DNA of 64,000 nucleotides from Cellulomonas wangsupingiae (lineage in GTDB: Bacteria > Actinomycetota > Actinomycetes > Actinomycetales > Cellulomonadaceae), in contig NZ_CP101989.1 of the NCBI RefSeq assembly GCF_024508275.1, forward strand, positions 3,596,001 to 3,660,000, written 5' to 3'. A program made the translations under genes and the position numbers. The notes below the pieces were generated by a model, which saw nothing but the letters and a program-made list of their open reading frames with translations, was not told where the DNA came from and made no database searches. Every line of letters begins with the position of its first letter. Position 1 is the first letter of the stretch. Shown piece after piece: positions 1 to 8,104 of the stretch.

Positions 1-60
1 GCAGCGAGCCGGGGCCGAGAGCGTCCTTGACGAGATCCCCCGGTCTGGAGCAACGACGAG

Positions 61-94
61 GGGCCGGCCCCGGGCGCGTGCCCGGGACCGGCCC
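61..94 (-). terminator. Terminator hairpin downstream of the GH48 gene
   Basis: Bases 61-75 pair with 80-94 with a single C-A mismatch and a four-base GCGT loop, a very GC-rich stem. It lies 44 bases beyond the stop codon of the minus-strand cellulase. No T-run follows, which is usual for intrinsic terminators in high-GC actinobacteria. It may also serve a plus-strand gene lying before the window. Confidence 0.6.
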
Positions 95-137
95 GTCACC
101 CGTCGCGCATGGGGTCGCGACGGGAGCCGTCAGCCGA

Positions 138-2633
138 TCAGCCGGCGGTGCAGGCGGCGCCGTTCAGGGTGAACGCCGTCGGTGCGTTGTTGGTACCGGA
201 GTGCGACCCGTTGAAGCCGATGTCGACGGACGCGCCCGGTGCGAGCGAGCCGTTCCACGCGGCGTTGGTCGCGGTGACCGCCGTGCCGGACTGCGACCAG
301 GTCGCGCTCCAGCCCTGCTGGACCTGCTGGCCGTTGGCGAACGTGAACCGCAGGTTCCAGCCGCTGAGCGCGCTGGTCCCGTTGTTGGTCACGCGGACCG
401 AGGCCGTGAAGCCGTTGTTCCAGCTGTTGGCGGTGTACTTCACCCCGCAGGCACCCGTGGGGTTCGGCGTGGGCGAGACCGACGGGGTCGGCGAGACCGA
501 CGGGGTCGGGGACACCGACGGGGTCGGGGACACCGACGGGGTCGGCGAGACCGACGGGGTCGGGGTCGGGCCGGCCTCGAAGAGGCGCGCGTAGTCCGAC
601 AGCGCACCGGCGATGGCCGTCTGCGCCCAGAAGCGGTGGTACGTGAACTGCGGGTCGGCCCCGCCGTTCAGCGCCGCCTGGACCTTCGCCCACTGCGGGT
701 CGTCCTTGTAGAACGAGCGGATGTCGAGGAACGACACCCCGGGCTCGACCACGTCGCCGTTGGGCATGGTGCCCGACCAGCCGGCGGGGATGTACACGCC
801 GTTGCCGCCGGCGGTGTACTCGTCGTCGAACCGCTTGTAGTCGCCACGGGTCTCGACCGACGCGACACCCAGCGCGTCCTGGTTGCTCTCCCAGATCGCG
901 TCGAGCAGGTCCTTGGCCGTGTCACGGGCCTCGGTGTTGCCGGACTTGGCCGCGTAGAACAGCAGCGCACGGGCGGTGTCGCCGGCGACGCCGACGTCCT
1001 GGCCGGAGCTCTTGAGCGTGACGGTCAGACCGGAGTTGGAGCCCGGGTTGGTCGGGTTCCAGGTGTCGGGCTTGCCCGACCACGTCAGCTCGGACGGGAC
1101 GGACCAGTCGGCGCCGTCGGTCTCGATGTGGTCGACGACCCACGCGGCCCACTTGTCGAGGACGGTCTTCGCCTTGGCGTTGCCCGTCTCGTAGTAGAGC
1201 TCGGCGAGCCGCTGGACGCCCCACGCCTGCATGCCGAACCACTGGTTCGACGGCGGGTCGTTGTAGACGGGCGCCTCGGTGTAGGCCATGCCGTAGAACG
1301 TCGGGGTGCCGGCCGGCGGCTGCGCGTACGCACCGTCCCAGCTGTTGGTGGCGCCACCGGCGATCGGGCCGTTGGACGACTGCAGCCACTGGTACAGCTC
1401 GACCTGACGCTCGGCGGCCTTGGTCCAGTCCGCCTTGGCCGTCGCCGACTTCGGCGTCAGCTTCGGGTCGTTGGACAGGGCCCACGCCGCGAACGGGTTC
1501 TGGTACCCGAAGTGCGCGTGCGACGAGCCGATGCGCCACGCCCAGCCGGCGTTGGAGTCGGTGGCGCCGCCCCAGGCCATGTACCAGGACAGCAGGTAGT
1601 GCGCGCTCTCCTTGCCGGAACCGGCGGCGCAGCTCGGCGACGTGCAGCCGATCGTCTTGAAGTACTTGTCGAACAGCGTGTAGCGCAGGTAGTCGCCCAG
1701 CTTGGCGGCCTTGGTGACGACCGACGCGACGTCCGCGGCCTTGCCCTGCTCGGTCGCCCACTTGTTGGCCCAGTAGACGGCCTCGACGGCGCGCGCGTCG
1801 GCGTCGGACGCCGACGTGTACTTCCACTGCTTGGCGTACGACGCGTCACCGGTGAACAGGTCCAGGTAGCCGTTCGGACCGCCGTAGGTGAAGTCGTCGC
1901 AGGTGGGGTGCGGGACGGTCTCCCACACGGACTCCTGCGGGCCGCGCTGGAAGGTGTTGACGAGCGACATGCCCTCGTGGTCCGGGCCGAGCTGGCAGCC
2001 GGGGCCGGGCGCGGCACCGAAGCCGTAGATGTTGTCGACGTCGCCCAGCCAGTGCATCTGGTAGATGTCGTTGTTGCCGTAGGTCGCACGGAGCTCGGCG
2101 GCGATCGGGTCCTTGCCGACCGAGCCGCTGCTGCCGATCTGCGACGGGTAGTTGCTCGGGTGGTTGTACTCCGACGCGTAGCTGGCGGGGGCGTCGGGCT
2201 TGTAGAAGGAGTTCGTCGGCTGATCCGCGGCCTGCGGGATCATGTACGTCTCCATGCTGGTCCACGCCTCGTTGAGCGGGTCCCAGTCGCCCGTGGCCTG
2301 GCCGTACAGCGCCTCGAGCCACAGCCAGTAGCTGTACGCCTCGGACGTCGTCATGTGGCCGTAGTCCGGCGCCTCGACCATGAGGGTCTCGACCGCGTGG
2401 TACGGGATGCCCTGCGGGCTGAAGTACCCGTTGGCGGGGTCCTTGATCTTGGCGTACTGCTCGAGGAACCGGTCCGCGTACTCGGAGTCGACGACGACCG
2501 CCGCAGGGGCGGCCTGGGTCGTCGGCCCGGACAGGGCATGGGCGGCCTGCAGGCCGCCCGCGGCCACGAGCGTCGTGGCCGTCAGGACGGCCCAGGCCGC
2601 TCTGACGGCACGCCGTCGGGTGCTAGAGGACAT
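138..2633 (-). CDS. Secreted GH48 cellulase (cellobiohydrolase) with CBM2
   Basis: Family 48 glycoside hydrolases are processive cellobiohydrolases secreted to attack cellulose. The 831-residue product has a signal peptide (about 1-34, ending AHA), a GH48 module (about 48-685), a PSVSPT-repeat linker (about 688-727) and a C-terminal CBM2 (728-831) with tryptophans near 738, 775/779 and 793 for cellulose binding. The block VEAPDYGHMTTSEAY at 86-100 carries Glu98, matching the family catalytic acid. The ATG at 2633 is preferred to an in-frame codon at 2756 because AGAAAGG lies 8 bases ahead and the signal peptide follows directly. Some related actinobacterial GH48 enzymes carry FN3 modules before the CBM; none is present here. 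The gene stands alone between two terminators. Confidence 0.96.
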   Translation of the reverse strand: MSSSTRRRAVRAAWAVLTATTLVAAGGLQAAHALSGPTTQAAPAAVVVDSEYADRFLEQYAKIKDPANGYFSPQGIPYHAVETLMVEAPDYGHMTTSEAYSYWLWLEALYGQATGDWDPLNEAWTSMETYMIPQAADQPTNSFYKPDAPASYASEYNHPSNYPSQIGSSGSVGKDPIAAELRATYGNNDIYQMHWLGDVDNIYGFGAAPGPGCQLGPDHEGMSLVNTFQRGPQESVWETVPHPTCDDFTYGGPNGYLDLFTGDASYAKQWKYTSASDADARAVEAVYWANKWATEQGKAADVASVVTKAAKLGDYLRYTLFDKYFKTIGCTSPSCAAGSGKESAHYLLSWYMAWGGATDSNAGWAWRIGSSHAHFGYQNPFAAWALSNDPKLTPKSATAKADWTKAAERQVELYQWLQSSNGPIAGGATNSWDGAYAQPPAGTPTFYGMAYTEAPVYNDPPSNQWFGMQAWGVQRLAELYYETGNAKAKTVLDKWAAWVVDHIETDGADWSVPSELTWSGKPDTWNPTNPGSNSGLTVTLKSSGQDVGVAGDTARALLFYAAKSGNTEARDTAKDLLDAIWESNQDALGVASVETRGDYKRFDDEYTAGGNGVYIPAGWSGTMPNGDVVEPGVSFLDIRSFYKDDPQWAKVQAALNGGADPQFTYHRFWAQTAIAGALSDYARLFEAGPTPTPSVSPTPSVSPTPSVSPTPSVSPTPSVSPTPNPTGACGVKYTANSWNNGFTASVRVTNNGTSALSGWNLRFTFANGQQVQQGWSATWSQSGTAVTATNAAWNGSLAPGASVDIGFNGSHSGTNNAPTAFTLNGAACTAG
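481..561 (-). repeat. 18-bp tandem repeat coding the PSVSPT linker
   Basis: About 4.5 copies of an 18-base unit (GACGGGGTCGGSGASACC on the plus strand) encode the six-residue PSVSPT repeats between the catalytic and cellulose-binding modules. It is a coding low-complexity repeat and likely varies in copy number between strains by slippage. Confidence 0.85.
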
Positions 2634-2882
2634 CTTCCGTACCTTTCTAGGCGTCGACCACGCACGGCCTCGGTGCCGGCGTGGAACCTGGCGGCGCCCT
2701 CGGTGGCACCGCCAGTCCTGCACGAAGGAACGGACCGCCGGCGCCGGACGCGGCATCGCGCCCGCGGTGTGCGGTCTGGACGTCGCTCACTCTGTTCACG
2801 CGCGCGGGGGCCGTCCAGGCCGCGAATCGCTTAGGCGGCGCACCTCGTGGGAGCGCGACCAGACCGCCCGCCACGAGGAGCG
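2634..2882 (-). other. Upstream region of the GH48 gene
   Basis: This non-coding stretch should hold the cellulase promoter. Apart from the ribosome-binding site just before the start and the CebR/CelR-like box near its far end, no clear -10/-35 pair could be assigned. Overlapping open frames here have the codon bias of antisense shadows. Confidence 0.4.
2848..2861. promoter_or_regulatory. CebR/CelR-like operator upstream of the GH48 gene
   Basis: TGGGAGCGCGACCA matches the cello-oligosaccharide repressor box TGGGAGCGCTCCCA at 12 of 14 positions, with the left half-site perfect. LacI-family CebR/CelR repressors bind this box in Streptomyces and Thermobifida and release it when cellobiose is present. 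It lies about 215 bases before the cellulase start, rather far for a simple operator, so the regulatory role is inferred. Confidence 0.4.
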
Positions 2883-2919
2883 CCCCGCCCGCGTCACCGG
2901 ATCGGCGACGCGGGCGGGG
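2883..2919 (-). terminator. Terminator at the end of the ABC exporter operon
   Basis: A perfect 13-bp stem (2883-2895 with 2907-2919) encloses an 11-base loop that can itself fold as CCG-GAT-CGG. It lies 29 bases after the stop of the last permease gene and separates the operon from the GH48 promoter region. Confidence 0.7.
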
Positions 2920-2947
2920 TGGGGGCCGGACGGGGCCGCCGGACGGG

Positions 2948-3841
2948 TCAGCTCCAGCGGAAGATGCGCACCGCCACGGGGATGCCGATGACACCCCAGG
3001 CGGCCATGACGACCATCTCGACCACCGGGAACGGCTGGCCGACCCACCCGGCCGTCATCGCCTGCGTCGCGGCGCCGAGCGGCGTGTACTGCGCGATGGT
3101 CTGCACGACGTCGGGCATCAGCGGCAGCGGCAGCCAGACCCCGGCGAAGAACAGCGACACGAAGTAGAGCATCATCCCCCAGCCGTTGGCCGCCCCCGCC
3201 GTCGGCGCGAGGGCCGCGACGAACGAGCCGACCGCGAACGCCGACAGCACCGCCAGCAGGAACGCCAGCACGACCGTCAGCGGCTCCGCCGGCAACGAGA
3301 CGTCCAGCAGCACGACCGCCGACGTGACGGCCAGCGCCGCCGCGACGACCAGCGCCACCAGGTTCACGACCACCTGGGCGACCAGCAGGCGCGCCGGTCC
3401 GACCGGGGTGGTCGACAGCCGCCGCAGCACACCCCGCTGCCGGTAGGTCGCCATGATCGCGGGGAACGTCGACACCGCGACCGTCGCGACGGCCAGGCTC
3501 AGGACGATCGGGGTGTACCCGGTGATGGCGGTGACCGCGGCGAGCAGCGGGTCGCTCTCGTCGTAGGGCTCGTCGGCCCACGGCATCACCAGGCCCAGCA
3601 CCGTCAGCAGCAGCGCCGGGAAGAGCAGCGCGAAGAACAGCACCGAGGGGTCGCGCACCATGAGCCGCGCCTCGACGACGATCATGCGAGCCAAGGCGCC
3701 GCCGGGCGTGCGGCGGGCCACGCCGTCCGGGGCGGGGGCGAGGGCGCGGCGACGGGTGGCGGCGTCGCGCGGGAGCACGTGGCTCGCGGTGCCGGTCGTG
3801 GTGCCGGTCGTCGGGCCGGGGGTCGGGGTCGTGGGGGTCAC
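2948..3841 (-). CDS. ABC-2 type transporter permease
   Basis: Membrane subunit of a drug- or antibiotic-export type ABC transporter. The 297-residue protein has a Thr/Pro-rich cytoplasmic N-terminus (1-50) and about six transmembrane segments from residue 65, with the ABC-2 feature of a large loop holding RQRGVLRRLSTTPVGP followed by hydrophobic helices. The GTG start sits one base after the stop of the upstream ATPase gene, with GGAGGT inside the end of that gene as ribosome-binding site, so the two are translationally coupled. Substrate unknown; it is the last gene of a six-gene operon. Confidence 0.88.
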   Translation of the reverse strand: MTPTTPTPGPTTGTTTGTASHVLPRDAATRRRALAPAPDGVARRTPGGALARMIVVEARLMVRDPSVLFFALLFPALLLTVLGLVMPWADEPYDESDPLLAAVTAITGYTPIVLSLAVATVAVSTFPAIMATYRQRGVLRRLSTTPVGPARLLVAQVVVNLVALVVAAALAVTSAVVLLDVSLPAEPLTVVLAFLLAVLSAFAVGSFVAALAPTAGAANGWGMMLYFVSLFFAGVWLPLPLMPDVVQTIAQYTPLGAATQAMTAGWVGQPFPVVEMVVMAAWGVIGIPVAVRIFRWS

Positions 3842-3842
3842 G

Positions 3843-4832
3843 TCACACCTCCGCAGGAGCGGTCGTCGGGGTGGCCGCCGGCGTCGTCGGCGGTGCGGTG
3901 TCGCGGCCGGCGGTGTCGCTGCCGGTGAGGGAGACGAACGCGTCCTCGAGGGACGCGCGCTCCAGACGGACGTCCTGCGCCCGGACGTCGTGCCGGGCGA
4001 GGGCGACCATGACGTCCTGCACGACCGTGCCGCCGCCGTGCACGACGAGCGCCCGGTCCTCGACGGCCGCGTCGCGGACGTCAGGGACGCCGGCGACGGC
4101 CGCGAGGAGCACCGCGTCGGCGACGGGCGTCTGCGGGCGGACCCGCAGCACCTGCTCGCCCTGCGCCAGGGTGACGATCTCCGTGGGCGTGCCGACGGCC
4201 GCGACCCGCCCGGAGGCGATGAGCGCGATCCGGTCGCAGAGCCGCTCGGCCTCCTCCATGAGGTGCGTGACCAGGATGATCGTGACGCCCGCGTCGCGGA
4301 TCGCCTCCACCACGGCCCACGTCTCGCGGCGCGCGTGCGGGTCCAGACCGGTCGTGAGCTCGTCGAGGATCGCGAGCTCCGGACGGCCGACGAGCGCCAG
4401 GGCGACGGACAGCCGCTGCTTCTGGCCGCCGGACAGGTCCTTGAACGCGGTGTCCTTCTTGGCCGTCAGCCCCAGCAGGTCCAGCAGGTCCACCGGGTCG
4501 GCGGGGTCCGGGTAGAACGACGCGTACAGGTCGAGCGCCTCGCGCACCCGCAGCCGGTCCGGCATCGCGGACTCCTGCAGCTGCAGGCCGACCCTCTCGT
4601 GCAGCGCCGCGGCCTGCGTCGTCGGGTCGAGCCCGAGGACCTCGACCGTGCCGCCGTCGGGGCGGCGCAGCCCGGCGATCATCTCGACCGTCGTCGTCTT
4701 GCCGGCGCCGTTGCGTCCGAGGACGCCGTAGATCTCGCCGCGTTCGACGGTGAGGGACACGTCCTGCACGGCCAGGGTGCTGCCGTAGGACTTGCGCAGG
4801 TGCTCCGCGCGGACGACCGGGGTGGTGCTCAT
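3843..4832 (-). CDS. ABC transporter ATP-binding protein
   Basis: Energising subunit (329 residues) for the adjacent ABC-2 permease. It shows Walker A GRNGAGKTT (about residue 39), signature LSGGQ, Walker B LAILDE and a switch His in LVTHLMEEAE, followed by a C-terminal extension typical of CcmA/DrrA-like exporter ATPases. Start ATG at 4832 is supported by GGAGGT 5 bases ahead; the longer open frame up to 5189 overlaps the next gene and has atypical composition. A 118-base gap to the preceding gene shows no clear feature. Substrate unknown. Confidence 0.92.
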   Translation of the reverse strand: MSTTPVVRAEHLRKSYGSTLAVQDVSLTVERGEIYGVLGRNGAGKTTTVEMIAGLRRPDGGTVEVLGLDPTTQAAALHERVGLQLQESAMPDRLRVREALDLYASFYPDPADPVDLLDLLGLTAKKDTAFKDLSGGQKQRLSVALALVGRPELAILDELTTGLDPHARRETWAVVEAIRDAGVTIILVTHLMEEAERLCDRIALIASGRVAAVGTPTEIVTLAQGEQVLRVRPQTPVADAVLLAAVAGVPDVRDAAVEDRALVVHGGGTVVQDVMVALARHDVRAQDVRLERASLEDAFVSLTGSDTAGRDTAPPTTPAATPTTAPAEV

Positions 4833-4950
4833 GCTGACCTCCGGGTGGGCGGTGGGTGCGCCGGGGAGCGACGCGTGGGTACGGGGTGCCGCGGCCCCGG
4901 CGGGTGCCGGGTCCGTGGGGACGGGTGACGCGGGTGACGCGGTGCGCGGG

Positions 4951-5697
4951 TCAGGGGTTCGGTGGCCGCAGCTCCGTGCGACGGACGACGGCGGCGTAGG
5001 CCGCGGCGGTGAGGGCGACGACGAGAACGGACCAGCCGAGCGCGGGCCACGGCGGGCCGGGGGCGACGGCGGGCAGGGGCCCCCAGCCGCCGGCCGCGCC
5101 CAGCAGGGCGAAGACGAGGAACACGGGCCCCGCCGTGAACGGCAGCGCGAGCGTGCCGCGCAACGCGCCCCACCGCTGGTAGACGGCACCGACGAGCAGG
5201 CCGGCGACGTTCCCGACGACGCAGCACACGACGAGCTCGGCGAGCAGCAGGCCGAGGGGCGAGGACTCGTCGGCGAGGAAGCCGTCGGTCACCCGCCAGC
5301 CCCGGCCGAGGGCGGTGCGGACGCCGCGCTCGACGACCGCGAGCACGGTGAGCACGACGCCGTAGGCCGCGCCGGTGCCGACCCCGACGAGCACCGTCGC
5401 GCGGGCGAACGTCCTGCGCGTCATACCGGCGGCGACGTGCACCCGCAGGTAGAGGGCGACGAGGGCGATGGCCTGGGAGAAGGGGAACCAGATGGCGGCG
5501 TGCCGCGCGTAGAGCACGACGGCCGCGTCGTCGACACCCAGCACCCGGTCGACCAGGACGCTCGCGACCACGACGACGGGCACCGAGCACGCCCAGAACC
5601 AGACGAGCAGCGTGAGGTTGGCGGCGGCGAGCCGGGTGACGGTGTGCCGCAGCGGGCCGGTGCGGTCGGCTGGGGCGGCGGTGGCGGTGGCGCTCAT
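4951..5697 (-). CDS. Multi-pass membrane protein, probable ABC permease subunit
   Basis: A 248-residue protein with about six hydrophobic segments. It is a paralogue of the next upstream gene: both share a W-F-P-F-S motif, the stretch YLRVHVAAGMTRR or YLRVHVASGMTRR, ADES and GLLVGAVYQR in the same order. Its position among two ABC ATPases and a GntR regulator suggests a permease subunit. GAGGAGG lies before the ATG. The family has no firmly assigned function that I recognise. Confidence 0.75.
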   Translation of the reverse strand: MSATATAAPADRTGPLRHTVTRLAAANLTLLVWFWACSVPVVVVASVLVDRVLGVDDAAVVLYARHAAIWFPFSQAIALVALYLRVHVAAGMTRRTFARATVLVGVGTGAAYGVVLTVLAVVERGVRTALGRGWRVTDGFLADESSPLGLLLAELVVCCVVGNVAGLLVGAVYQRWGALRGTLALPFTAGPVFLVFALLGAAGGWGPLPAVAPGPPWPALGWSVLVVALTAAAYAAVVRRTELRPPNP

Positions 5698-5733
5698 CGC
5701 CTCCTCCTCTCTCGTGGTCGCGTGGTCGGGGCG

Positions 5734-6471
5734 TCAGGGCGTCGGAGTGAGCTGCTGCCGCAGCACGACGGCCGCGAAGACCGTCGCCATGGCCGCCCCG
5801 AGCGCCACGCCCACGCCGACCGCCAGGCCCAGGTGGCCCGCCTCGGTCGTGGTCCAGATGCCCGGCAGGTCGACGAACCGGGCACCGGGGATGTAGAGCA
5901 GCAGCACGAGCGGACCCACCGTCAGCGGGAGCGTGAGCGTGCCCGCCCAGGCACCGAACCGCTGGTAGACGGCCCCGACGAGCAGCCCGGACAGGTTGGC
6001 GACGACGAACGTCACGGACAGCTCGAGCAGCATCGCCCCGGCGGACGCGGACTCGTCGGCGAGCTGGATCTCGGTGACCGTCGACCCCCAGCCCAGGGCG
6101 TCGTGGACCGTGCGCTCCAGCAGGACGACCGCGGTGAAGACGGCGGCGTACCCGACGCCGGCGGCCACCTCGACGAGCAGCGCGGCCCGGACGAACGACC
6201 GGCGGGTCATGCCCGACGCGACGTGCACGCGCAGGTAGGCGGCGACGAGCATGATGCCGAGCGAGAACGGGAACCAGGTCGCACCCTGCCGGGCGTACAC
6301 CGCGATCGACACGTCGACGCTGCCGTTGACGCGCCAGACGACGAGGGTGGCGAGGACGACCGCCACGACCGCGAGGGCCCAGAAGATCCCCCCCATGGTC
6401 AGCAGCGCCGCGCCCAGGCGGCGCGCCGTGTGCACCGTGGGTGACGGGTGCCTGGCGACGGTCGTGGTCAT
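5734..6471 (-). CDS. Multi-pass membrane protein, probable ABC permease subunit (paralogue)
   Basis: A 245-residue protein with about six hydrophobic segments, clearly duplicated with its downstream neighbour. Its ATG overlaps the stop of the upstream ATPase gene (ATGA at 6468-6471), so it is the direct partner of that ATPase. A 36-base gap follows before the paralogue. The arrangement resembles YtrA-regulated ABC operons of Gram-positive bacteria that respond to cell-envelope stress; the substrate is not evident. Confidence 0.78.
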   Translation of the reverse strand: MTTTVARHPSPTVHTARRLGAALLTMGGIFWALAVVAVVLATLVVWRVNGSVDVSIAVYARQGATWFPFSLGIMLVAAYLRVHVASGMTRRSFVRAALLVEVAAGVGYAAVFTAVVLLERTVHDALGWGSTVTEIQLADESASAGAMLLELSVTFVVANLSGLLVGAVYQRFGAWAGTLTLPLTVGPLVLLLYIPGARFVDLPGIWTTTEAGHLGLAVGVGVALGAAMATVFAAVVLRQQLTPTP

Positions 6472-7391
6472 CGGTCCACCCCTTGCGCGTGCGTCGCCGC
6501 TCCGCCGGTGCGGGCAGGGTCGGTGAGGTGGACGAACAGGTCCTGCAGCGGGACCGGGCCGAGCTCGAGCCCGGCCGCCCGTGCGCGGCGCACGTCCCCC
6601 TCCAGGAGTGCGCCGCGCACGGTGGTCTGGGTGGTGCCGCCGAGGCGCTGCGTGGCGAGCACGTCGCGCCCCGCGACGAAGTCCGCGACGGCGGCCGTGG
6701 GGCCGGTGACCGAGACGCCCTCGGCGCGCAGGGACTCGGCGTCCTGGGCGATGAGGACGCGGCCGCGGTCGAGCACGACGACGTCCTCGAGCAGCCGCTC
6801 GACCTCGTCGATCAGGTGGCTCGACAGCACGACGGTGCGCGGGTGCTCGGCGTAGTCGGCGAGCAGCGCGTCGTAGAACGCGTACCGGCTCGGCGCGTCG
6901 AGACCCAGGTGGACCTCGTCGAGGATCGTCAGCGGTGCGCGCGAGGCCAGCCCGACGACGATCCCGAACGCCGACCTCTTGCCGCGCGACAGCTTCGACG
7001 GCTTGCGCTTCAGGTCGAGCTCGAACAGCTCGAGCAGCTCGCCGGCCAGCTCGTGCGAGAAGTGCGGGCGGGCACCCGAGAGGTAGGCGACGTTGTCCTT
7101 GAGGGTGTAGTCGTCGAGCACGTCGCCGGACTCCCGGACGAAGCAGACCCCCGGCACGACCCGCTCGTTCTCCCACGGGTCCTCGCCGTCGACGAGCACG
7201 CGCCCGGCCGTCGGACGGCGGAACGCGGCGAGCAGCGAGCCCATCGTCGACTTGCCCGAGCCGTTGCGGCCCAGCAGCCCGGTGATGGTGCCGGGACGGA
7301 TCGTCAGGGCGACGTCGTCGAGCGCGGTGACGTCGCCGTAGCGCTGCGTCACTCCCTGGAGCTCGACGCCCCAGCCGGTGGTCGCGGTCAT
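6468..7391 (-). CDS. ABC transporter ATP-binding protein (YtrB-like)
   Basis: The 307-residue ATPase has Walker A GRNGSGKST (about 40-48), a variant signature LSRGK in place of LSGGQ, Walker B LTILDE and a SSHLIDEVE switch region. The first 220 residues form the nucleotide-binding domain; the rest is a family-specific extension. It overlaps the GntR gene before it (7388-7391) and the permease after it (6468-6471), so expression is coupled to both. The degenerate signature is seen in some MDR/YtrB-type ATPases. Substrate unknown. Confidence 0.9.
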   Translation of the reverse strand: MTATTGWGVELQGVTQRYGDVTALDDVALTIRPGTITGLLGRNGSGKSTMGSLLAAFRRPTAGRVLVDGEDPWENERVVPGVCFVRESGDVLDDYTLKDNVAYLSGARPHFSHELAGELLELFELDLKRKPSKLSRGKRSAFGIVVGLASRAPLTILDEVHLGLDAPSRYAFYDALLADYAEHPRTVVLSSHLIDEVERLLEDVVVLDRGRVLIAQDAESLRAEGVSVTGPTAAVADFVAGRDVLATQRLGGTTQTTVRGALLEGDVRRARAAGLELGPVPLQDLFVHLTDPARTGGAATHAQGVDR

Positions 7392-7771
7392 CGGGACTCT
7401 CCCTCGGGTGCGGGGCGGGCGGCACGGGCGCGGAGGCGGGCGACGATCTCCTCGACGTCGATGCCCAGGACGCGGGCGGCGTCGGCGACGGGGTCGACCG
7501 TGTCGGCGAAGAAGGACTCGCGGGCCTCGGCGAGCAGCCGCTCGCGAGCCCCGGGGGCGACGAACATGCCGACGCCGCGGCGCTTGTAGAGGACGCCCTC
7601 GTCGACGAGCTGCGCGAACGCCTTGGCGGCCGTCGCGGGGTTGATGCGGAACGTCGTGGCGTACTGCGTGGTCGACATGACCTGCTCCTCGGCTGCCAGC
7701 GCACCCGAGAGCACGTCCTGCCTGATCTGGTCCGCGATCTGCAGGTACACGGGGTCACGTCCGTCGAACAC
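7388..7771 (-). CDS. GntR-family transcriptional regulator, YtrA subfamily
   Basis: A short 127-residue GntR regulator: N-terminal winged helix (1-70, beginning DPVYLQIADQIRQDV and ending with the RRGVGMFV wing) and only a small C-terminal dimerisation tail, as in the YtrA subfamily that represses ABC transporter operons. GTG start at 7771 is chosen because GGGAGGGG lies 5 bases ahead. It heads the operon and the long inverted repeat at 7783-7834 directly precedes its ribosome-binding site, pointing to autoregulation. Confidence 0.92.
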   Translation of the reverse strand: MFDGRDPVYLQIADQIRQDVLSGALAAEEQVMSTTQYATTFRINPATAAKAFAQLVDEGVLYKRRGVGMFVAPGARERLLAEARESFFADTVDPVADAARVLGIDVEEIVARLRARAARPAPEGESR

Positions 7772-7782
7772 GGCTACCCCTC

Positions 7783-7834
7783 CCTGCTGGTTCTGTGGTT
7801 CATTACTCGACTAATGAACCACAGAACCAGCAGG
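7783..7834. promoter_or_regulatory. Perfect 23-bp-arm inverted repeat, presumed operator of the GntR operon
   Basis: Arms 7783-7805 and 7812-7834 are exact reverse complements around a six-base CTCGAC centre. The inner part reads GGTTCATTA...TAATGAACC. The downstream arm ends next to the ribosome-binding site of the GntR gene, so the element covers the expected promoter and the 5' end of the message. A GntR dimer site is the simplest reading; in RNA the same sequence would form a 23-bp hairpin. Confidence 0.75.
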
Positions 7835-7899
7835 ACGCACAACCCCGGTCGACCGACGGGCTGACTCGAGCCCTCCCGTCCGCCCGGCCACTGGGCAGC

Positions 7900-8071
7900 T
7901 GGGAGCACTCTGCGGGCACACCACACCCCCCACGTGACCACTGGTCACCCAGGCCGGGACCGCCCGCCCCCATCGGCGACCACTGGTCAGGTGGGAGCAC
8001 TCTCCAGGCACCCGACCGCCCCCAAGTGACCACTGGTCACCGAGGGATGCGTCCCGGTGACCAGTGGTCGT
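7900..8071. repeat. Diverged tandem duplication with four GACCACTGGTC-type palindromes
   Basis: GTGACCACTGGTCAC occurs exactly at 7934-7948 and 8026-8040, with near copies at 7976-7990 and, on the other strand, 8057-8071. TGGGAGCACTCT occurs at 7900-7911 and 7992-8003. Box and first palindrome are 34 bases apart in both halves and the halves are offset by 92 bases, so a block of about 90 bases was duplicated. About 45 of 55 bases align without gaps between 7899 and 7991 onward. It lies in gene-free DNA (7835-8104) between the GntR operon and the remnants. Function unknown. Confidence 0.7.
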
Positions 8072-8104
8072 CCGAGAGCGCTGCGGCCGCGGGCCGGTGG
8101 GCGG

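Noticed and set aside
481..561. CRISPR-like or satellite repeat
   Set aside because: The units are in frame, encode PSVSPT and contain no spacers; the same holds for the linkers at 17702-17850 and 63041-63138.
2634..2756. N-terminal extension of the GH48 gene
   Set aside because: It would place 41 Arg-rich residues before a normal signal peptide and ignores the ribosome-binding site at the ATG 2633.
27..2834. Long plus-strand frame of 935 codons
   Set aside because: It is antisense to the GH48 gene, has no family match and has the Arg/Val/Gly-rich composition of a mirror frame in GC-rich DNA.
5734..7758. One 674-codon frame covering the ATPase and membrane protein region
   Set aside because: Only its last 245 codons match a membrane protein; the rest is an out-of-frame shadow of the ATPase and GntR genes.
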